A stretch of 64,000 nt of DNA from Desulfovibrio aminophilus (GCF_023660105.1 NZ_JAMHGA010000038.1:62001-126000), one strand, 5' to 3'. Positions 25,664 to 34,638 are shown, counted from the stretch's first letter. Made by a program: numbers and translations. Notes: generated by a model from the sequence alone, not told the origin.

Positions 25664-25837
25664 CTCCGGCTTCCCACCAAGCAAGAACAGTGCCACGAAG
25701 TCTAGAGTTTTTTATATCCATTTATTTCAATATCTTATCGGAATATGACCACACGAAACCAAGCGGTTCGTCGGCCGTTTTTCGTAGGGTTTTCCCCACA
25801 GCTTTCCGGGAGTTGTGTGCTTTTCACCACAACCGCA
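25664..25837 (-). promoter_or_regulatory. AT-rich leader of lpxC
   Basis: Between lpxC and prmC lies a stretch unlike the rest of the window, AT-rich from about 25700 to 25745 (TATAAAAAA and GATATTGAAATAAA on the minus strand). It is the likely promoter of lpxC, though I cannot fix the -35 and -10 boxes. Confidence 0.45.
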
Positions 25838-26698
25838 TCAGCGGCGGCGGGCCAGGAGCACCCGGTCCAGACCGGCCAGGTCGCGCAGAATCGCCACCTC
25901 GTCGAAGACGTCCAGGCCTTCGAACAGGGCCCGGACCGCGGCGCCCTGGCCGCAGCCGATCTCCATCAAAAGCATGCCGCCGGGGCGCAGGATGCGGGCC
26001 GCTTCCGGGGCCTGGGCCCGGACTTGGTCCAGGCCGTCCGCTCCGCCGCAGAGGGCCAGGGCGGGCTCGAAGTCGCGCACCTCGTTGGAGAGCGCGGCGT
26101 ACTCGCCGTCGCTGATGTAGGGCGGATTGGCCACCACGAGGTCCGCGCCCGCCCCGACCAGGGGGCAGGCCCCGGCGTCGGCCAGGACCAGGGCCACGCG
26201 CCCGGCCACATCGTGCCGCAGGACGTTCTCGCGGGCCACGGCGAGCGCGGCCGGGCTCAGGTCCAGGGCCGCCACCCGGGCGGCGGAAAAATGCAGGGCC
26301 AGGGTCACGGCCAGACAGCCCGAGCCCGTGCCCAGGTCCACGATGGTCAGGGCCGCGTCCCCGGGGAAACGGTTCCCGGCCTCCTCCACGATGCACTCGG
26401 TCTCGGGCCGGGGCACGAGCACGTCGCCGCGGACGGCGAACTCCAGCCCCCAGAATTCCTTGCGGCCCAGGATCAGGGCCGCGGGCTCGCCACGGCCCCG
26501 GCGGGCCATGAACTCGCGGGCCCGGGCCAGCTCGTCCGCCGCCAGGGGGCGGTCCATGTTCAGGAACAGGTGCAGACGGTCCAGGCCCAGAACCTCGGCC
26601 AACAGGAGCTCGGCCGAAAGCCTCGGGGAGTCCACGCCGCGCGCGGCGAGGTACTCCTGGGACTTCCCAAGGATTTCCCGGACGGTGGGTCCGGTCAT
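25838..26698 (-). CDS. prmC: Release factor glutamine methyltransferase
   Basis: PrmC methylates the glutamine of the GGQ motif in release factors 1 and 2, which speeds termination. The 286-residue product has an N-terminal helical domain, then a SAM-binding motif IVDLGTGSGCLAVTLAL and the catalytic NPPY in VVANPPYISD. It lies 6 bases after prfA, its own substrate, on the same strand, a very common pairing. The C-terminus closes with RDLAGLDRVLLARRR. Confidence 0.95.
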   Translation of the reverse strand: MTGPTVREILGKSQEYLAARGVDSPRLSAELLLAEVLGLDRLHLFLNMDRPLAADELARAREFMARRGRGEPAALILGRKEFWGLEFAVRGDVLVPRPETECIVEEAGNRFPGDAALTIVDLGTGSGCLAVTLALHFSAARVAALDLSPAALAVARENVLRHDVAGRVALVLADAGACPLVGAGADLVVANPPYISDGEYAALSNEVRDFEPALALCGGADGLDQVRAQAPEAARILRPGGMLLMEIGCGQGAAVRALFEGLDVFDEVAILRDLAGLDRVLLARRR

Positions 26699-26704
26699 GA
26701 GGCC

Positions 26705-27778
26705 TTACTGGGCCCCGGCCTGACGGGTCAGGGCCTCGGTCTGGTAGTGGCTGACGAGCCCCTGGACCAGCTCGTCCAGATCCCCTTCCAGGATTGCGGC
26801 GAGCTTGTAGAGGGTCAGGTTGATGCGGTGGTCCGTGACCCGGCCCTGGGGGAAGTTGTAGGTGCGGATGCGCTCCGAGCGGTCGCCGGAGCCCACCTGG
26901 CTGCGCCGGGCCTCATTGTATTCCGCGTCCTTGCGCTCCTGCTCCAGTTGGAGCAGCCGGGAGCGCAGGACCTTGAGGGCCTTGGCCTTGTTCTTGTGCT
27001 GGGACTTCTCGTCCTGGCAGGAGACCACCAGGCCGGTGGGCAGGTGGGTCACGCGGATGGCGGAGTCCGTGGTGTTCACGCTCTGGCCGCCGGGACCGGA
27101 GGAGCGGAACACGTCCACCCGGATCTCGTCCGGCTTGATCTCCACGTCCACTTCCTCGGCCTCGGGCAGCACGGCGACCGTCACGGCCGAGGTGTGGATG
27201 CGGCCCTGGGACTCGGTGGCCGGGACGCGCTGCACCCGGTGGGTGCCGGACTCGTACTTGAGCTTGGAGTAGACCTTGTTGCCGGAGATGGCGGCGATGA
27301 CTTCCTTGAAGCCGCCGGAGCCGGTGTCGTGGCTGGACATCTCCTCCACCTTCCAGCCCTGGGCCTCGGCGTAGCGGGCATACATGCGGTAGAGGTCCGC
27401 CGCGAACAGGGAGGCCTCCTCGCCGCCGGTGCCCGCGCGGATTTCCACGATGATGTTCTTCTCGTCCATGGGGTCCTTGGGCAGGAGCAGAATCTTCAGC
27501 TCCTCCTCCAAGGCGGGCAGGCGCTCTTCGATGGCCCCGATCTCGGCCTGGGCCATTTCGCGCATCTCGGGATCGGCGTCCCGGGCCAGCTCCTTGTTGT
27601 CGGCCAGCTCCCGAGTCAGGCGTTTGTATTCCCGGAAGGCCTGGACGATCTCGCCCATGTCCGAGTGGGTCTTGGCCAGCTTGCGGTAGCGCTCCTGGTC
27701 GCCGAAGACCTCGGGCTGCGAGAGCTCCTTTTCCAGGTCGACGAAGGTGCGTTCGATCTGCTCCAGCTTGGCGAACAT
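26705..27778 (-). CDS. prfA: Peptide chain release factor 1
   Basis: RF1 reads UAA and UAG stop codons and triggers peptide release. ATG 27778 opens [20 protein letters not shown]. The product is 357 residues. The PAT codon-recognition tripeptide lies in [14 protein letters not shown]. The catalytic GGQ lies in [17 protein letters not shown] (about 231-233). The ATG shares one base with the stop of the DUF1385 gene (TGATG), and prmC follows, so the three are one operon. Confidence 0.97.
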   Translation of the reverse strand: MFAKLEQIERTFVDLEKELSQPEVFGDQERYRKLAKTHSDMGEIVQAFREYKRLTRELADNKELARDADPEMREMAQAEIGAIEERLPALEEELKILLLPKDPMDEKNIIVEIRAGTGGEEASLFAADLYRMYARYAEAQGWKVEEMSSHDTGSGGFKEVIAAISGNKVYSKLKYESGTHRVQRVPATESQGRIHTSAVTVAVLPEAEEVDVEIKPDEIRVDVFRSSGPGGQSVNTTDSAIRVTHLPTGLVVSCQDEKSQHKNKAKALKVLRSRLLQLEQERKDAEYNEARRSQVGSGDRSERIRTYNFPQGRVTDHRINLTLYKLAAILEGDLDELVQGLVSHYQTEALTRQAGAQ

Positions 27779-28725
27779 CAGCAGGCACTCCTTTCGCCCA
27801 CAGCGCCCTTGAGGGCCGCGATGGCCACCTCGATCTGGCGGTCGTCGGGCTCCTTGGTGGTCAGCATCTGCATGGCCAGCCCCGGCCAGCAGAGGATCTT
27901 GCACAGGCCGTTGTCGCGGTAGCGCCCGGCGAACTTGATCATCTCGTAGGCCAGGCAACTCACCGGGACCATCAGGAGCAGCTTGAGGGCCACGATGTAG
28001 AGATGCTTCACCAGGAAGACGGAGGGCGAATAGAAGGTCAGCAGCCAGGGCACGAGGAAGGTGTAGAGCACGATGCTCACGGCCAGGACGAAGAGCAGGA
28101 AGGCGGTGCCGCAGCGGGGATGCAGGCGGCTGAAGGGCCGGGTGGATTCGGGCGTGAGCAGGCCCCCGCTCTCGAAGGTCCAGATCACCTTGTGCTCCGC
28201 CCCGTGGTATTGGAAGACCCGGCGGATGTCCGGCACGTAGGAGATGGCCAGGATGTAGCCCACGAACAGGGCGAGCTTGAACAGGCCGTCCCAGATGTGG
28301 AAGCTCAGGGCGCTCACGTCGCCGGACAGCCCCACCCATTCCATGGCCAGGGAGAAGAAGTGCGGCAGGACCACGAAGAGTCCGAGGGCCGCGCCGACGG
28401 CCACGATCATGGTCAGGGCCAGATGAAAGCCGGTGATCTCGCCGTCGGTCTCCTCGTCCACCGCCTGGGTGGCCGAAAAGTTCAGGGCCTTGATGCCGTT
28501 GACCAGGGTCTCCAGCAGGACGGGAAAGCCGCGCACGAAGGGCTTGCGCAGAAAAGGGGCCCGCGTCAGGGAGAACCAGGGCCGGACCTCCACATGAATC
28601 TCGCCGTCGGGGCGGCGAACGGCGATGGCCAGACGATCCTTGGCGCGCATCATGACGCCCTCGATCACGGCCTGGCCGCCCACGGATTCCGGGGCGGCGA
28701 GCAGAAGCAGATTCCGAAGTCTCAC
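27778..28725 (-). CDS. DUF1385 family membrane protein
   Basis: I choose GTG 28725 as start: AAGGAA lies 8 bases upstream and the family opening [20 protein letters not shown] follows soon. The product is 315 residues. A short soluble N-terminal part is followed by about five membrane helices. A conserved region [15 protein letters not shown] carries His and Glu, and [16 protein letters not shown] follows. DUF1385 proteins very often sit between rpmE and prfA, as here; their function is not known. A metal-dependent role could be guessed from the HxxxH-like residues but is unproven. Confidence 0.88.
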   Translation of the reverse strand: MRLRNLLLLAAPESVGGQAVIEGVMMRAKDRLAIAVRRPDGEIHVEVRPWFSLTRAPFLRKPFVRGFPVLLETLVNGIKALNFSATQAVDEETDGEITGFHLALTMIVAVGAALGLFVVLPHFFSLAMEWVGLSGDVSALSFHIWDGLFKLALFVGYILAISYVPDIRRVFQYHGAEHKVIWTFESGGLLTPESTRPFSRLHPRCGTAFLLFVLAVSIVLYTFLVPWLLTFYSPSVFLVKHLYIVALKLLLMVPVSCLAYEMIKFAGRYRDNGLCKILCWPGLAMQMLTTKEPDDRQIEVAIAALKGAVGERSAC

Positions 28726-28797
28726 CCTGGCGGTTCCTTCCCGGTTGCCCGGCGCGGAGCCGGCACGGCCGAACCCGGCCCTCCGGCAAAGAAGAAA

Positions 28798-28843
28798 GCC
28801 CCCGGGAGAGCGTGTCCGGGAAGGACACCATCCCCCCGGAGGC
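28798..28843 (-). terminator. Probable terminator after rpmE
   Basis: On the minus strand GCCTCC... (28843 downward) pairs with ...CCCGGGGGC (ending 28798) around an inner hairpin GTGTCC/GGACAC (28812-28817 with 28823-28828). TTTCTTCTTT follows. The outer stem is imperfect. Confidence 0.5.
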
Positions 28844-28869
28844 ACATTCCCCGGACGCGATCCTGGAAG

Positions 28870-29097
28870 CTACTTGCCGGCTTCGCCGGAATCCTGGAAC
28901 TTGGCGTACTTCTTGCGGAAGCGGTCGATACGGCCGGCGGTGTCCACGAAGCGCTGCTTGCCCGTGAAGAACGGGTGGCAGTTGGAGCAGATTTCCACGT
29001 CCACGACCTGCCCCTTGGTGGACTTGGCCTCGATCTCGAAGCCGCAGTGGCAGCGGATCTTGGCGGTATGGACTTTAGGATGAATTTTCTCTTTCAT
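28870..29097 (-). CDS. rpmE: 50S ribosomal protein L31 (zinc-binding type)
   Basis: A 75-residue protein starting [20 protein letters not shown]. It has all four zinc cysteines of the C+ form: CHC near residues 16-18 and CSNC in [12 protein letters not shown]. Zinc-containing L31 is the standard form; some bacteria swap it for a cysteine-free copy when zinc is low. GGAGATC precedes the ATG. A terminator lies on either side, so the gene is probably its own unit. Confidence 0.96.
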   Translation of the reverse strand: MKEKIHPKVHTAKIRCHCGFEIEAKSTKGQVVDVEICSNCHPFFTGKQRFVDTAGRIDRFRKKYAKFQDSGEAGK

Positions 29098-29201
29098 GGC
29101 GATCTCCTGGTTCTGGATGCGCGAAGCAGATTCATATACGCACGGAATCAGGATTTGGCAAGAGGGAAAAGGCCCCCTTCCGCGAGGCGCGCCGGAAAAA
29201 G

Positions 29202-29229
29202 AAAAGCGGGGGCCGGGGCCCCCGCTTTC
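29202..29229 (-). terminator. Terminator of dsrC
   Basis: A 12-bp GC-rich stem (29203-29214 with 29217-29228) is followed on the minus strand by TTTTCTTTTT. It lies 24 bases after the dsrC stop and should make dsrC a separate, highly expressed unit. Confidence 0.85.
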
Positions 29230-29252
29230 GGATGCACGCAAGGCGAAAGGAA

Positions 29253-29570
29253 TCAGACGCAGCCCGTGGGCTTGGGCAGGCCGGCCATCTTGCAGGCTCC
29301 CTTGCCGGGGCCGGACGGGAACAGCTCGTAGATCTCCTTCAGCTTGAAGCCCGTCACCTTGGACAGGATGCGGACCATCGGGGCGATGCCGTTCTTCTTG
29401 TAGTAGTCCTGCAGGAACTCGATGACCTTCTGGTGGTTATCGGTCAGCTCCTTGATGCCCTCGGACTCCTTGACGTACTCCACCCACTCCGGGTTCCAGT
29501 CGTCGAAGCGCTGCAGGAAGCCGTCCTCGTCCACCTCGAATTTCTTGCCCTTGAATTCCACAACAGCCAT
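29253..29570 (-). CDS. dsrC: Sulfur carrier protein DsrC
   Basis: DsrC is the physiological partner of dissimilatory sulfite reductase: it accepts sulfur from sulfite as a trisulfide between its two C-terminal cysteines, which is then reduced by the DsrMKJOP membrane complex. The 105-residue protein ends [15 protein letters not shown], so both cysteines are present: Cys93 and the next-to-last Cys104. This separates it from TusE, which has only the last one. The N-terminus and the [10 protein letters not shown] segment are typical. It has its own promoter and terminator. The dsrAB genes are not in the window; dsrC often stands apart from them. Confidence 0.95.
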   Translation of the reverse strand: MAVVEFKGKKFEVDEDGFLQRFDDWNPEWVEYVKESEGIKELTDNHQKVIEFLQDYYKKNGIAPMVRILSKVTGFKLKEIYELFPSGPGKGACKMAGLPKPTGCV

Positions 29571-29709
29571 GTTCTTTCCTCCTCAATAACGCGTTGGAAC
29601 AGGTCTTTTCTTCTCTCCGGGACACGAAAACGGCCCCGGAATCTACCCTATCCATCAAGCGGCAAACCGCCGCCATTTGCCCGGGAATCTTCAAGCAGGA
29701 ATTTTTTGA

Positions 29710-29739
29710 TTGATACTCGCTTCAACATCTTTTTGTCAA
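29710..29739 (-). promoter_or_regulatory. Sigma-70 type promoter of dsrC
   Basis: On the minus strand a perfect -35 TTGACA (29734-29739) is followed by TATCAA (29710-29715) after 18 bases, or GTATCA after 17. The leader would be about 130 bases. A consensus -35 fits strong expression. Confidence 0.6.
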
Positions 29740-29795
29740 CAGAACCCCCCAATCAGAGGGACTTTGCGCTTTTTTTCCCAACCTAGCGCAAGCGC

Positions 29796-31523
29796 TCAAT
29801 CGCGCAACAGTTCCTCGAAATGCCCACGGGCCCAGTCAAGGGAAGGGTCCAGCTCCAGGGCCGTGCCCAGGTAGTCCAGGGCCTCCTCGGCATGCCCAAG
29901 AAACTTGTGACACAAGCCCAGGTTGGCCAAGTCCGGGGCGGACCCGCTGTCCAGGGCCAGGGCCGCCTGGAAGTCCGTCATGGCCTCCTGGTAGCGCTTC
30001 AGCTTGAAGCGCGCCACTCCGCGCAGGTTGAAGAACTCCTTGACCTCCGGGTCCTGGAGCACGGCCCGGTCCAGGTGGGGGATGCACTCCTCCCACAATC
30101 CTGCCTGGGTCATGGCGTAGGCCTGATAGAAGGCCGCCAGGGCGCGCTCCTCGGCCGCGGGCTGGATCGGCTCGGCCTCGGCGAAGCTCGCCGCGGCATC
30201 CTGGTTCCGGCCCTGGCGCAGCCGCAGCAGGCCCATGAAGAACGGCAGGTAGGGCGCGCCCGGATAGGTGCGGTCGAGCACGGCCAGGCCGCGTTCGGCA
30301 TCGGCGGGCGGCGCCTCCTCGGCCAGCATGCGGCCCACGAACAGGCCCAGGCCCCGGTTCGGCGTGCGCTCCCGGAACTCGAAGCCCGGCACGAAGTTGT
30401 AGTTCGTGGTCACGCCCAGGTCCGGGTGGCTCGTGTCCACGCTGTACAGGCGGTAGCCCTGGCGTTCGAGCCCCCGGGCCAGGGCCTCCAGCTCACGCAG
30501 GATGTTGCGGTCCTCCACGCAGGGCAGCGAATCCAGCGGGACCAGGGGCCCTTGCTCCAGCCAGCGGATCTGGTCCAGGGAGGTGAACTTGGACAGGCCC
30601 GAGGCCTCGTAGACCCGGCCGGTCTGGAAGTCCCCCGCCAGCTGGGCCACCTCGGTGACGGCTCGGATGGCGGCCTTGGCCGGGGAGGCGGCGGTTCCGG
30701 CGGTGAAGACGATCTCGCTCATGGCCGGGAAGGTGGCCGGATCGTAGGCCAGGGCCGCCACCGTGGGCACGGGCAGGCCCAGGGTGAAGTCCTTGAGCAG
30801 GAGCACGATGCCGTTGTCGGAGAAGGCCCGGCACAGACGCAGGAGCACCTCGTCGTGGAAGCTCGCCGGGTCCAGGGTCGGCAGCGCGGGATGCTCGCGG
30901 TCCACCAGGGCCGAAACGTGCCGTTCCACCAGTTCGCAGGCCCCCTGGAGAATCGACTCCTCGAAGCTGTTCCCGGCGGACGACCCGTTGAATTCATTGA
31001 GCTTCTTGAACCAGTCCAGGGGCGCCGCGACTTCGTTCCCGGCCGCCACGTCCAGGGCCGGGTGGAAACGCCAGCGCACGAGATCCATGACCGACTCGGC
31101 CTGCTCCCGAGGCAGGTCCTCGCCCACGGACTGGAGAATCCGCGAGATGTCCATGAGCCCGGCCCCGAAACGGCGCTTGGCCTCGGACCAGCTCAAGTGC
31201 TGGAAATGCTCGGGGTCGGCCCAGAAGCTGAAGTAGCTGAAGCGCTCCACCAGCTCCATGAGCGCCGAGGCCTCGGCCTGTTCCGGCGAGGCCCCCTTGC
31301 CCATCTGCTTGCGCGTGGGCATGACGTCCCGGGCCGCCGGGCCGCAGACGCTCAGGAACACGGGGATGCCCAGCCGCCCGGTGTCCACGCGCCGGGTCTC
31401 CTCCAGAACGCCCGCGCAGCGGGCCTCCAAAAGGCCGCGCACGCGGGCCACGGTCTCGGCCGGGGAGGCGGCCTTGTCCTGGTCCTCGGTATAGGCCTTG
31501 AAGCAGTCGGTGAGCCGGATCAT
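29796..31523 (-). CDS. YcaO-domain protein with C-terminal TPR repeats
   Basis: YcaO enzymes use ATP to turn backbone amides into azolines, thioamides or amidines. This 575-residue protein has a YcaO core (about 60-420) with the family's ATP/Mg glutamates in AEASALMELVERFSYFS (near 85) and in ACELVERHVSALVDRE (near 205). The C-terminal third (about 430-570) consists of tetratricopeptide repeats, e.g. AMTDFQAALALDSGSAPDLA, a protein-binding scaffold. No RiPP precursor or dehydrogenase gene is adjacent. It overlaps the methyltransferase gene by ATGA. A modifier of a cellular protein, as with McrA thioamidation or ribosomal protein S12 thiolation support, is the best guess. The substrate is unknown. 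Confidence 0.85.
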   Translation of the reverse strand: MIRLTDCFKAYTEDQDKAASPAETVARVRGLLEARCAGVLEETRRVDTGRLGIPVFLSVCGPAARDVMPTRKQMGKGASPEQAEASALMELVERFSYFSFWADPEHFQHLSWSEAKRRFGAGLMDISRILQSVGEDLPREQAESVMDLVRWRFHPALDVAAGNEVAAPLDWFKKLNEFNGSSAGNSFEESILQGACELVERHVSALVDREHPALPTLDPASFHDEVLLRLCRAFSDNGIVLLLKDFTLGLPVPTVAALAYDPATFPAMSEIVFTAGTAASPAKAAIRAVTEVAQLAGDFQTGRVYEASGLSKFTSLDQIRWLEQGPLVPLDSLPCVEDRNILRELEALARGLERQGYRLYSVDTSHPDLGVTTNYNFVPGFEFRERTPNRGLGLFVGRMLAEEAPPADAERGLAVLDRTYPGAPYLPFFMGLLRLRQGRNQDAAASFAEAEPIQPAAEERALAAFYQAYAMTQAGLWEECIPHLDRAVLQDPEVKEFFNLRGVARFKLKRYQEAMTDFQAALALDSGSAPDLANLGLCHKFLGHAEEALDYLGTALELDPSLDWARGHFEELLRD

Positions 31524-32236
31524 GCGCCCTTGACCCCCAGGCGATAGAGGAGCGTGGAGGCGTTTCCGTCCCGTTCGGCGCAGGGAACCTCCTTGCGCAG
31601 CATGTGGTACTTCTCCCGCGCCCGCTCAAAGAAGACCAGGCCCTGGCGCTTGCCGTTCTGGGCCAGGATGACCTCGGAACCGGCCTCCGGCAGCAGGTGG
31701 GCGTCCAGGAACTCCAGCAGCGGATCATAGACCGCGTCCTCGTAGAGCACCTCGCAGCCGACGATGCAGTGGAAGCGACGCCCCAGCCGGTCGCGGGTGA
31801 AGTCCGCGGAGCGCACCTTCACGCGGTCGGCCAAATTGTTCTTCAGGGCGTTGATGCGGCTGAACAGGAGCGAGGCGGGCTCCCTGTCCGTGAGGGTCAC
31901 GCGCGCGCCGCCGGCTGCTGCCGCCAGGCCGCACAGGCCGCAGCCGGCGCCGATCTCAAGGATTTCGGCGTTCTCGGGCAGGGGATAGCGCCGCAGCATG
32001 GTCCCCAGGATCAGGGCCGAGGTCCAGATCTTGGCCCAGAGCGGCAGCCGCACGGGCTCGCCGGGGTGGGAGCGGTTCACCAGGGTGTCCAGGTAGCGCG
32101 GCATGTCCGCGATCTGGAGAATGTGCAGCCGGGCGTCGCCCAACTGCACCTCTTCGAAGCACACGGGCCCGAACTCGGTCCGGGCGATGTCGAGCAGCTC
32201 CTCCAGGGAGGCGGCGTGCGGGAAGTCCTTCAGCAA
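31520..32236 (-). CDS. Class I SAM-dependent methyltransferase (METTL/lysine-type)
   Basis: I choose TTG 32236 as start because GGAGG lies only 5 bases upstream; an ATG at 32311 would overlap the previous gene and lacks such a site. The product is 238 residues. Motif I is ILEIGAGCGLCGLAAAAGG (about 92-110), followed by the acidic loop LTDREPA, and CIVGCEVLYEDAVY is the post-motif region. The pattern recalls METTL-type protein methyltransferases (Methyltransf_16) more than those acting on small molecules. It ends inside the first codon of the YcaO gene, so the two are translated together and may act on the same target. Confidence 0.82.
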   Translation of the reverse strand: MLKDFPHAASLEELLDIARTEFGPVCFEEVQLGDARLHILQIADMPRYLDTLVNRSHPGEPVRLPLWAKIWTSALILGTMLRRYPLPENAEILEIGAGCGLCGLAAAAGGARVTLTDREPASLLFSRINALKNNLADRVKVRSADFTRDRLGRRFHCIVGCEVLYEDAVYDPLLEFLDAHLLPEAGSEVILAQNGKRQGLVFFERAREKYHMLRKEVPCAERDGNASTLLYRLGVKGA

Positions 32237-32291
32237 GTGATCCTCCGAAACAAGGCGGGATGGCCCGGTCAGGGGCGGGGGGACAATAGCC

Positions 32292-33020
32292 TCACTCCTC
32301 CACGGCCTCAAGGGCCCAGTGCGAGGACGGATCGTCGGTCCGGCGCGAGAAGCGCCACAGCGCGGGGACCTCGCGCGGCGCGGCGCGGCCCTGGCCCTCG
32401 CGCATGAGCGCCTTGTAGCGCACGCGCACGCGCTCCATGCCGCCGCTCGTCTCGCGGCCGACGACCTCGGCGTCGAGGAGCACGATGTCCGGCGCTCCGG
32501 GCGGCGGATTCACCATCCGCTTGGCGAACCACTCCACGGCCTCGGGCGTGGCGAAGCCGGAAAGGTCGGCCAGATCGCCCTTGCCGAACGCGCCCTGGAT
32601 GCGGACGAAGGCGGCCTTGGCCCCGGCCAGAAACTCGCGTTCGTCCGAACCGGCCGTGTCGGGAGACGAGGCCCGGGGCCCGGCGGCTCCCGCCGGAACG
32701 CTCCCGCCGGACAGACGGGCCCAGGCCTCGCGGGCCCGGGCATGACGCGCCTCCAGGTTCTCCTCGTCCCGGGGCGGCTCGGCTCCGGCGCTCCCCGCCG
32801 GGCGTTCGCCGTCGCGGCGGAACCCTCCGTTGCGCAGGACCCGCATGAGCACCACGGCCACGAGGACCAGGACGATGATGTCCAGGATGTCCAGGCCTCC
32901 GAAGTCGCCCTGCCCGAGGAAATGCGAGCGGATGAAGCCCACCCCGGACAGCGCCGTTTCGGCGGCCTGGGCCGTGCCTGGAACAAGGGCTGCGAACGGA
33001 AGGATGAAACGCGCGCGCAT
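32292..33020 (-). CDS. Tim44-like domain protein
   Basis: The 242-residue product starts with a signal peptide-like helix (MRARFILPFAALVPGTAQA), followed by a second helix (LDILDIIVLVLVAVVLMRVL). A disordered Arg/Glu/Pro-rich linker (about 65-125) and a C-terminal Tim44/MBA1-like domain (about 130-240) follow. The domain contains FVRIQGAFGKGDLADLSGFATPE and ends with SSHWALEAVEE. Bacterial Tim44-like proteins are membrane-linked and of unknown role. Its ATG overlaps the response regulator stop by one base (TGATG), and the methyltransferase follows after 55 bases. Confidence 0.82.
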   Translation of the reverse strand: MRARFILPFAALVPGTAQAAETALSGVGFIRSHFLGQGDFGGLDILDIIVLVLVAVVLMRVLRNGGFRRDGERPAGSAGAEPPRDEENLEARHARAREAWARLSGGSVPAGAAGPRASSPDTAGSDEREFLAGAKAAFVRIQGAFGKGDLADLSGFATPEAVEWFAKRMVNPPPGAPDIVLLDAEVVGRETSGGMERVRVRYKALMREGQGRAAPREVPALWRFSRRTDDPSSHWALEAVEE

Positions 33021-33418
33021 CAGAGGATGAGCCCCATGTCGCGGAGCAGGTCGATGAATTCCCGGACGTTGATGGGCTTGGTCAGGTAGGCGGCCGCGCC
33101 GCCCTGATAGTAGGCCTTGACCACGTTCTTGGGATCGTCGAGGGCCGTGATCATGATGATCTTGGCCTCGTCCGCGGGCTTCACGCCCGAGGCGCTCTCC
33201 AGTTGCCGCATGGTCCGCACGGCCTGCTGCCCGTCCATGGAGGGCATCATGATGTCCATGCACACGAGGTCGAAGGGCTTGCCCTCGGCCAGGCCCGAGG
33301 CGAAGGCCGCCACGGCCTCCTCCCCGTTGGTCACGGACATCCCCTCGGCGTACGGGGCGAGGATGTTTTCCAAGAGCCTGCGGCTGGTGAACTCGTCCTC
33401 GACGATGAGCGCTTTCAT
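33020..33418 (-). CDS. Single-domain response regulator
   Basis: A 132-residue receiver domain without an output domain. It opens MKALIVEDEFTSRRLLENIL; the phosphorylated Asp lies in VCMDIMMPSMDG, the switch Thr in IITALDD-like IMITALDDP, and the Lys in LTKPINV. It differs from the flagellar CheY in sequence and context and is probably driven by an unlinked histidine kinase. It begins the four-gene run with the Tim44-like, methyltransferase and YcaO genes. No kinase gene is nearby. Confidence 0.92.
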   Translation of the reverse strand: MKALIVEDEFTSRRLLENILAPYAEGMSVTNGEEAVAAFASGLAEGKPFDLVCMDIMMPSMDGQQAVRTMRQLESASGVKPADEAKIIMITALDDPKNVVKAYYQGGAAAYLTKPINVREFIDLLRDMGLIL

Positions 33419-33483
33419 GCGTGTCTCCCGGGTCTTTCGCCATTTCTACCCCAATCCGCCACGGGACTCAACTCGCCCTCCCC

Positions 33484-33512
33484 TTGCCAGAAGCCCGGCG
33501 CCTCCTTACTAT
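33484..33512 (+). promoter_or_regulatory. Sigma-70 type promoter before the SHOCT-like gene
   Basis: TTGCCA (33484-33489), 17 bases, TACTAT (33507-33512). It lies 34 bases upstream of ATG 33547, in the divergent gap between this gene and the response regulator. Confidence 0.65.
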
Positions 33513-33546
33513 GCCCGCGACAACGAACCAGCCCACGGAGCAGCAC

Positions 33547-33852
33547 ATGTCCATGCATCTTCCCCTGGCCGCCCTCGGCCAAGGCCCGTTCTGGGACACC
33601 TGGCCCTTCACCCCCGGCTACGGCGACACCGTCTCCACCCTGGCCAAGTTCGTCCTGGTGGCCGTGATCCTGGGCCTGATCCTCCTCTTCCTGCGCCTGC
33701 TCTTCGGTCCCAAGGGAGTCTTCCGGGACAAGGAACTGGAACGCGAGGCCGAGGAGATGCGCCGCAAGGAGCTGGAGGAACTGGAACGCGCCTACGCCGC
33801 CGGGGAACTCTCGGAACTGGACTACATCTACCGCAAGAAGAGGCTGGGGTGA
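33547..33852 (+). CDS. Small membrane protein with SHOCT-like tail
   Basis: I start at ATG 33547, preceded by GGAG at 6 bases. The 101-residue product has an N-terminal outside part with several Pro and Trp, one membrane helix (about 31-52, VLVAVILGLILLFLRLLFG), and a charged coiled segment. It ends ELERAYAAGELSELDYIYRKK, which has the 'Tyr-x-x-Gly-x-Leu/Ile-x-x-x-x-Tyr' shape of SHOCT oligomerisation tails. The function is unknown. The GTG of the HD gene overlaps its stop, so the two are co-expressed. Confidence 0.75.
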   Translation: MSMHLPLAALGQGPFWDTWPFTPGYGDTVSTLAKFVLVAVILGLILLFLRLLFGPKGVFRDKELEREAEEMRRKELEELERAYAAGELSELDYIYRKKRLG

Positions 33853-34628
33853 GCGGCGCGCCGTCCATCGAGACGCTGGTCCGACGCTTCCAGGACTACG
33901 CCTCGGGCTTTGCAAGCGCCGACCCCGACCGCGACTACCACTTCCGTCTCAAGACCGAACACACCCTGCGCGTCCTGGATTTCGCCCGGACCATCGCCCG
34001 CGAGGAGCGCATGCGTCCCGACACGGCCCGGCTGACGGAGATCGCGGCCCTGTTCCACGACGCGGGCCGCTTCGAGCAGTTCGCGCGTCACGGCACGTTC
34101 AACGACCGCGCGTCCTGCAACCACGCCCGCATGGGCGTCACGGTCCTGCTCCGCGACGGTCTGCTGGAAGGCCTGGACCCGGCCGAACGCCGTGTGGTCC
34201 TGGGCGCGGTCTTCCTGCACAACGTCCGCGCCCTGCCCCCGCGCCTGCGCGAGCCCCTGGGCGCCGTGACCCGGGCCGTGCGCGACGCCGACAAGCTGGA
34301 CATCTACCCGGTCATGCTCTCCCACCTGGACGGCGACAAACCCCTGGACCCGGTGGTCTGCATGGGCGTGCAGCGCTCCCCGGGCCGGTATTCGGACGCC
34401 ATCGTGAACCAGCTGGAGCGCGAGCAGTTGGCGAACTACTCCGACATGCGCTTCGAAAACGACTTCCGCCTGCTGCTCCTCGGCTGGGTCTTCGATCTGA
34501 ACTATGCGACCTCCCGACGCATCCTGGACCAAAGCGGCCAGCTGGAGCGCGTCTTCCGGGAACTGCCCCAGGACGACCGCCTCCTGGCGGTCAGAAAACG
34601 AATCGAGGCCAATCTCCGCCGTCCCTGA
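33849..34628 (+). CDS. HD-domain phosphohydrolase
   Basis: The GTG start at 33849 overlaps the previous stop. The 259-residue product is a stand-alone HD domain: His in KTEHTLRVLDFA, the His-Asp pair in ALFHDAGRFEQF, further His in NHARMGV and HNVRALP, and Asp in RDADKLDIY. These are the metal ligands of the superfamily, which cleaves phosphate esters of nucleotides or cyclic nucleotides. The arrangement is that of small HD hydrolases, not HD-GYP (no GYP motif). The substrate is not evident. Confidence 0.88.
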   Translation: MSGAPSIETLVRRFQDYASGFASADPDRDYHFRLKTEHTLRVLDFARTIAREERMRPDTARLTEIAALFHDAGRFEQFARHGTFNDRASCNHARMGVTVLLRDGLLEGLDPAERRVVLGAVFLHNVRALPPRLREPLGAVTRAVRDADKLDIYPVMLSHLDGDKPLDPVVCMGVQRSPGRYSDAIVNQLEREQLANYSDMRFENDFRLLLLGWVFDLNYATSRRILDQSGQLERVFRELPQDDRLLAVRKRIEANLRRP

Positions 34629-34638
34629 CGCCTCCCCC

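Noticed and set aside
29253-29570. TusE instead of DsrC
   Set aside because: The protein has both C-terminal cysteines (93 and 104), which TusE does not have.
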